Positions 47,378 to 47,536 of a DNA stretch of 47,536 nt are shown here, piece by piece; positions within the stretch are counted from its first letter, which is position 1, and the number at the start of each line of letters is the position of its first letter. A program made the position numbers and the translations under genes. Location of the stretch: contig NZ_JAVAMS010000009.1 in NCBI RefSeq assembly GCF_030730945.1, positions 1 through 47,536 on the forward strand, given 5' to 3'. The DNA is from Aurantiacibacter poecillastricola (GTDB lineage: Bacteria > Pseudomonadota > Alphaproteobacteria > Sphingomonadales > Sphingomonadaceae). The notes below the pieces were generated by a model, which worked only from the letters and a program-made list of their open reading frames with translations, was not told the DNA's origin and searched no databases.

Positions 47378-47536
47378 ATGGAAACGCTGGATTTTCTGCT
47401 CTCCCGGCCGATAGCGCTGTTCGTCGTGCTGGCGATTGGCGCAGCCATAGGGATTGCGGTCGAAAAGATTGCCACACGCGCCGACCGGGAGAAGCGCAAG
47501 GCCTATTGGCGCGGTCGCAATGCCGGAAAGGGCAAG
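47378..47536 (+). CDS. Small membrane protein, cut by the window edge
   Basis: 53 codons are open from ATG 47378 to the window end without a stop. A short start (METLDFLLSRP) leads to one hydrophobic segment (IALFVVLAIGAAIGIAV) and a basic stretch (EKIATRADREKRKAYWRGRNAGKGK). GGAGG lies 4 bases ahead of ATG. It is divergent from the helix-turn-helix gene. With the C-terminus missing no family can be named. Confidence 0.65.
   Translation, partial: METLDFLLSRPIALFVVLAIGAAIGIAVEKIATRADREKRKAYWRGRNAGKGK

Overview
The window looks like chromosome of an alphaproteobacterium of the Sphingomonadales, most likely family Erythrobacteraceae. This is inferred from the high GC content, the dense gene packing, a TolQRAB-Pal operon with ybgC, a single long RelA/SpoT homologue, an SspB-type ClpXP adaptor, a DesB-like gallate dioxygenase and EcfG-like promoter motifs (GGAAC-N16-CGTN). 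No 16S rRNA or other decisive marker is present, so genus is not claimed.

Layout. Positions 1-4063 are the integrase end of a genomic island inserted at the 3' end of a tRNA-Ser(GGA) gene (4064-4154). It carries a partial strawberry-notch-like methylase/helicase, a CHC2/Toprim primase-like protein, a VirB1-like lytic transglycosylase, a small DUF5818-like protein and a P4-type tyrosine integrase. Positions 4268-10643 hold a zincin-like metallopeptidase, a MscS channel, a periplasmic cyclophilin, the (p)ppGpp synthetase/hydrolase and a methyltransferase. Positions 10665-19117 hold an M1 peptidase, a GH16 lipoprotein, hemF, pdeM, infC (with a probable ATA start), two exported proteins, a VOC protein and a DASS anion transporter. 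At 19223-19254 a well-formed H-type pseudoknot overlaps the ribosome binding site of a PLP-dependent sulfur amino acid enzyme (19262-20605). Exported proteins and a J-domain protein follow.

From 23789 to 28217 the minus strand carries ybgC-tolQ-tolR-tolA-tolB-pal, the trans-envelope machine that keeps the outer membrane attached during division. From 28305 to 32537 it carries a compact histidine operon, hisB-hisH-hisA-X-Y-hisF-(PEP-CTERM peptide)-hisE-HIT. X and Y are two small membrane-protein genes coupled by overlapping start and stop codons between hisA and hisF. Plus-strand genes sspB, gmk and dapD come next. A run of small stress-type genes follows (DUF2945, DUF3008, DUF3140, DUF1810, cupin, PPOX-like, DUF3253, DoxX), with EcfG-like promoters in front.

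The right part (38487-47536) has a lone gallate dioxygenase, a SWIB protein, a Raf-kinase-inhibitor-like protein, an S41 peptidase, several lipoproteins, a fasciclin protein and an Mpo1-like protein. The 384-base gap 44830-45213 has no gene but holds a chain of hairpins ending in a terminator-like stem. At 46788-46945 eight 9-bp boxes (consensus GTGTCACCC) recur every 21-22 bp, two helical turns, directly downstream of a small helix-turn-helix gene. This array and the 19223-19254 pseudoknot are the best candidates for undescribed regulatory systems. Everything here is read by eye; no database search or folding computation was run.
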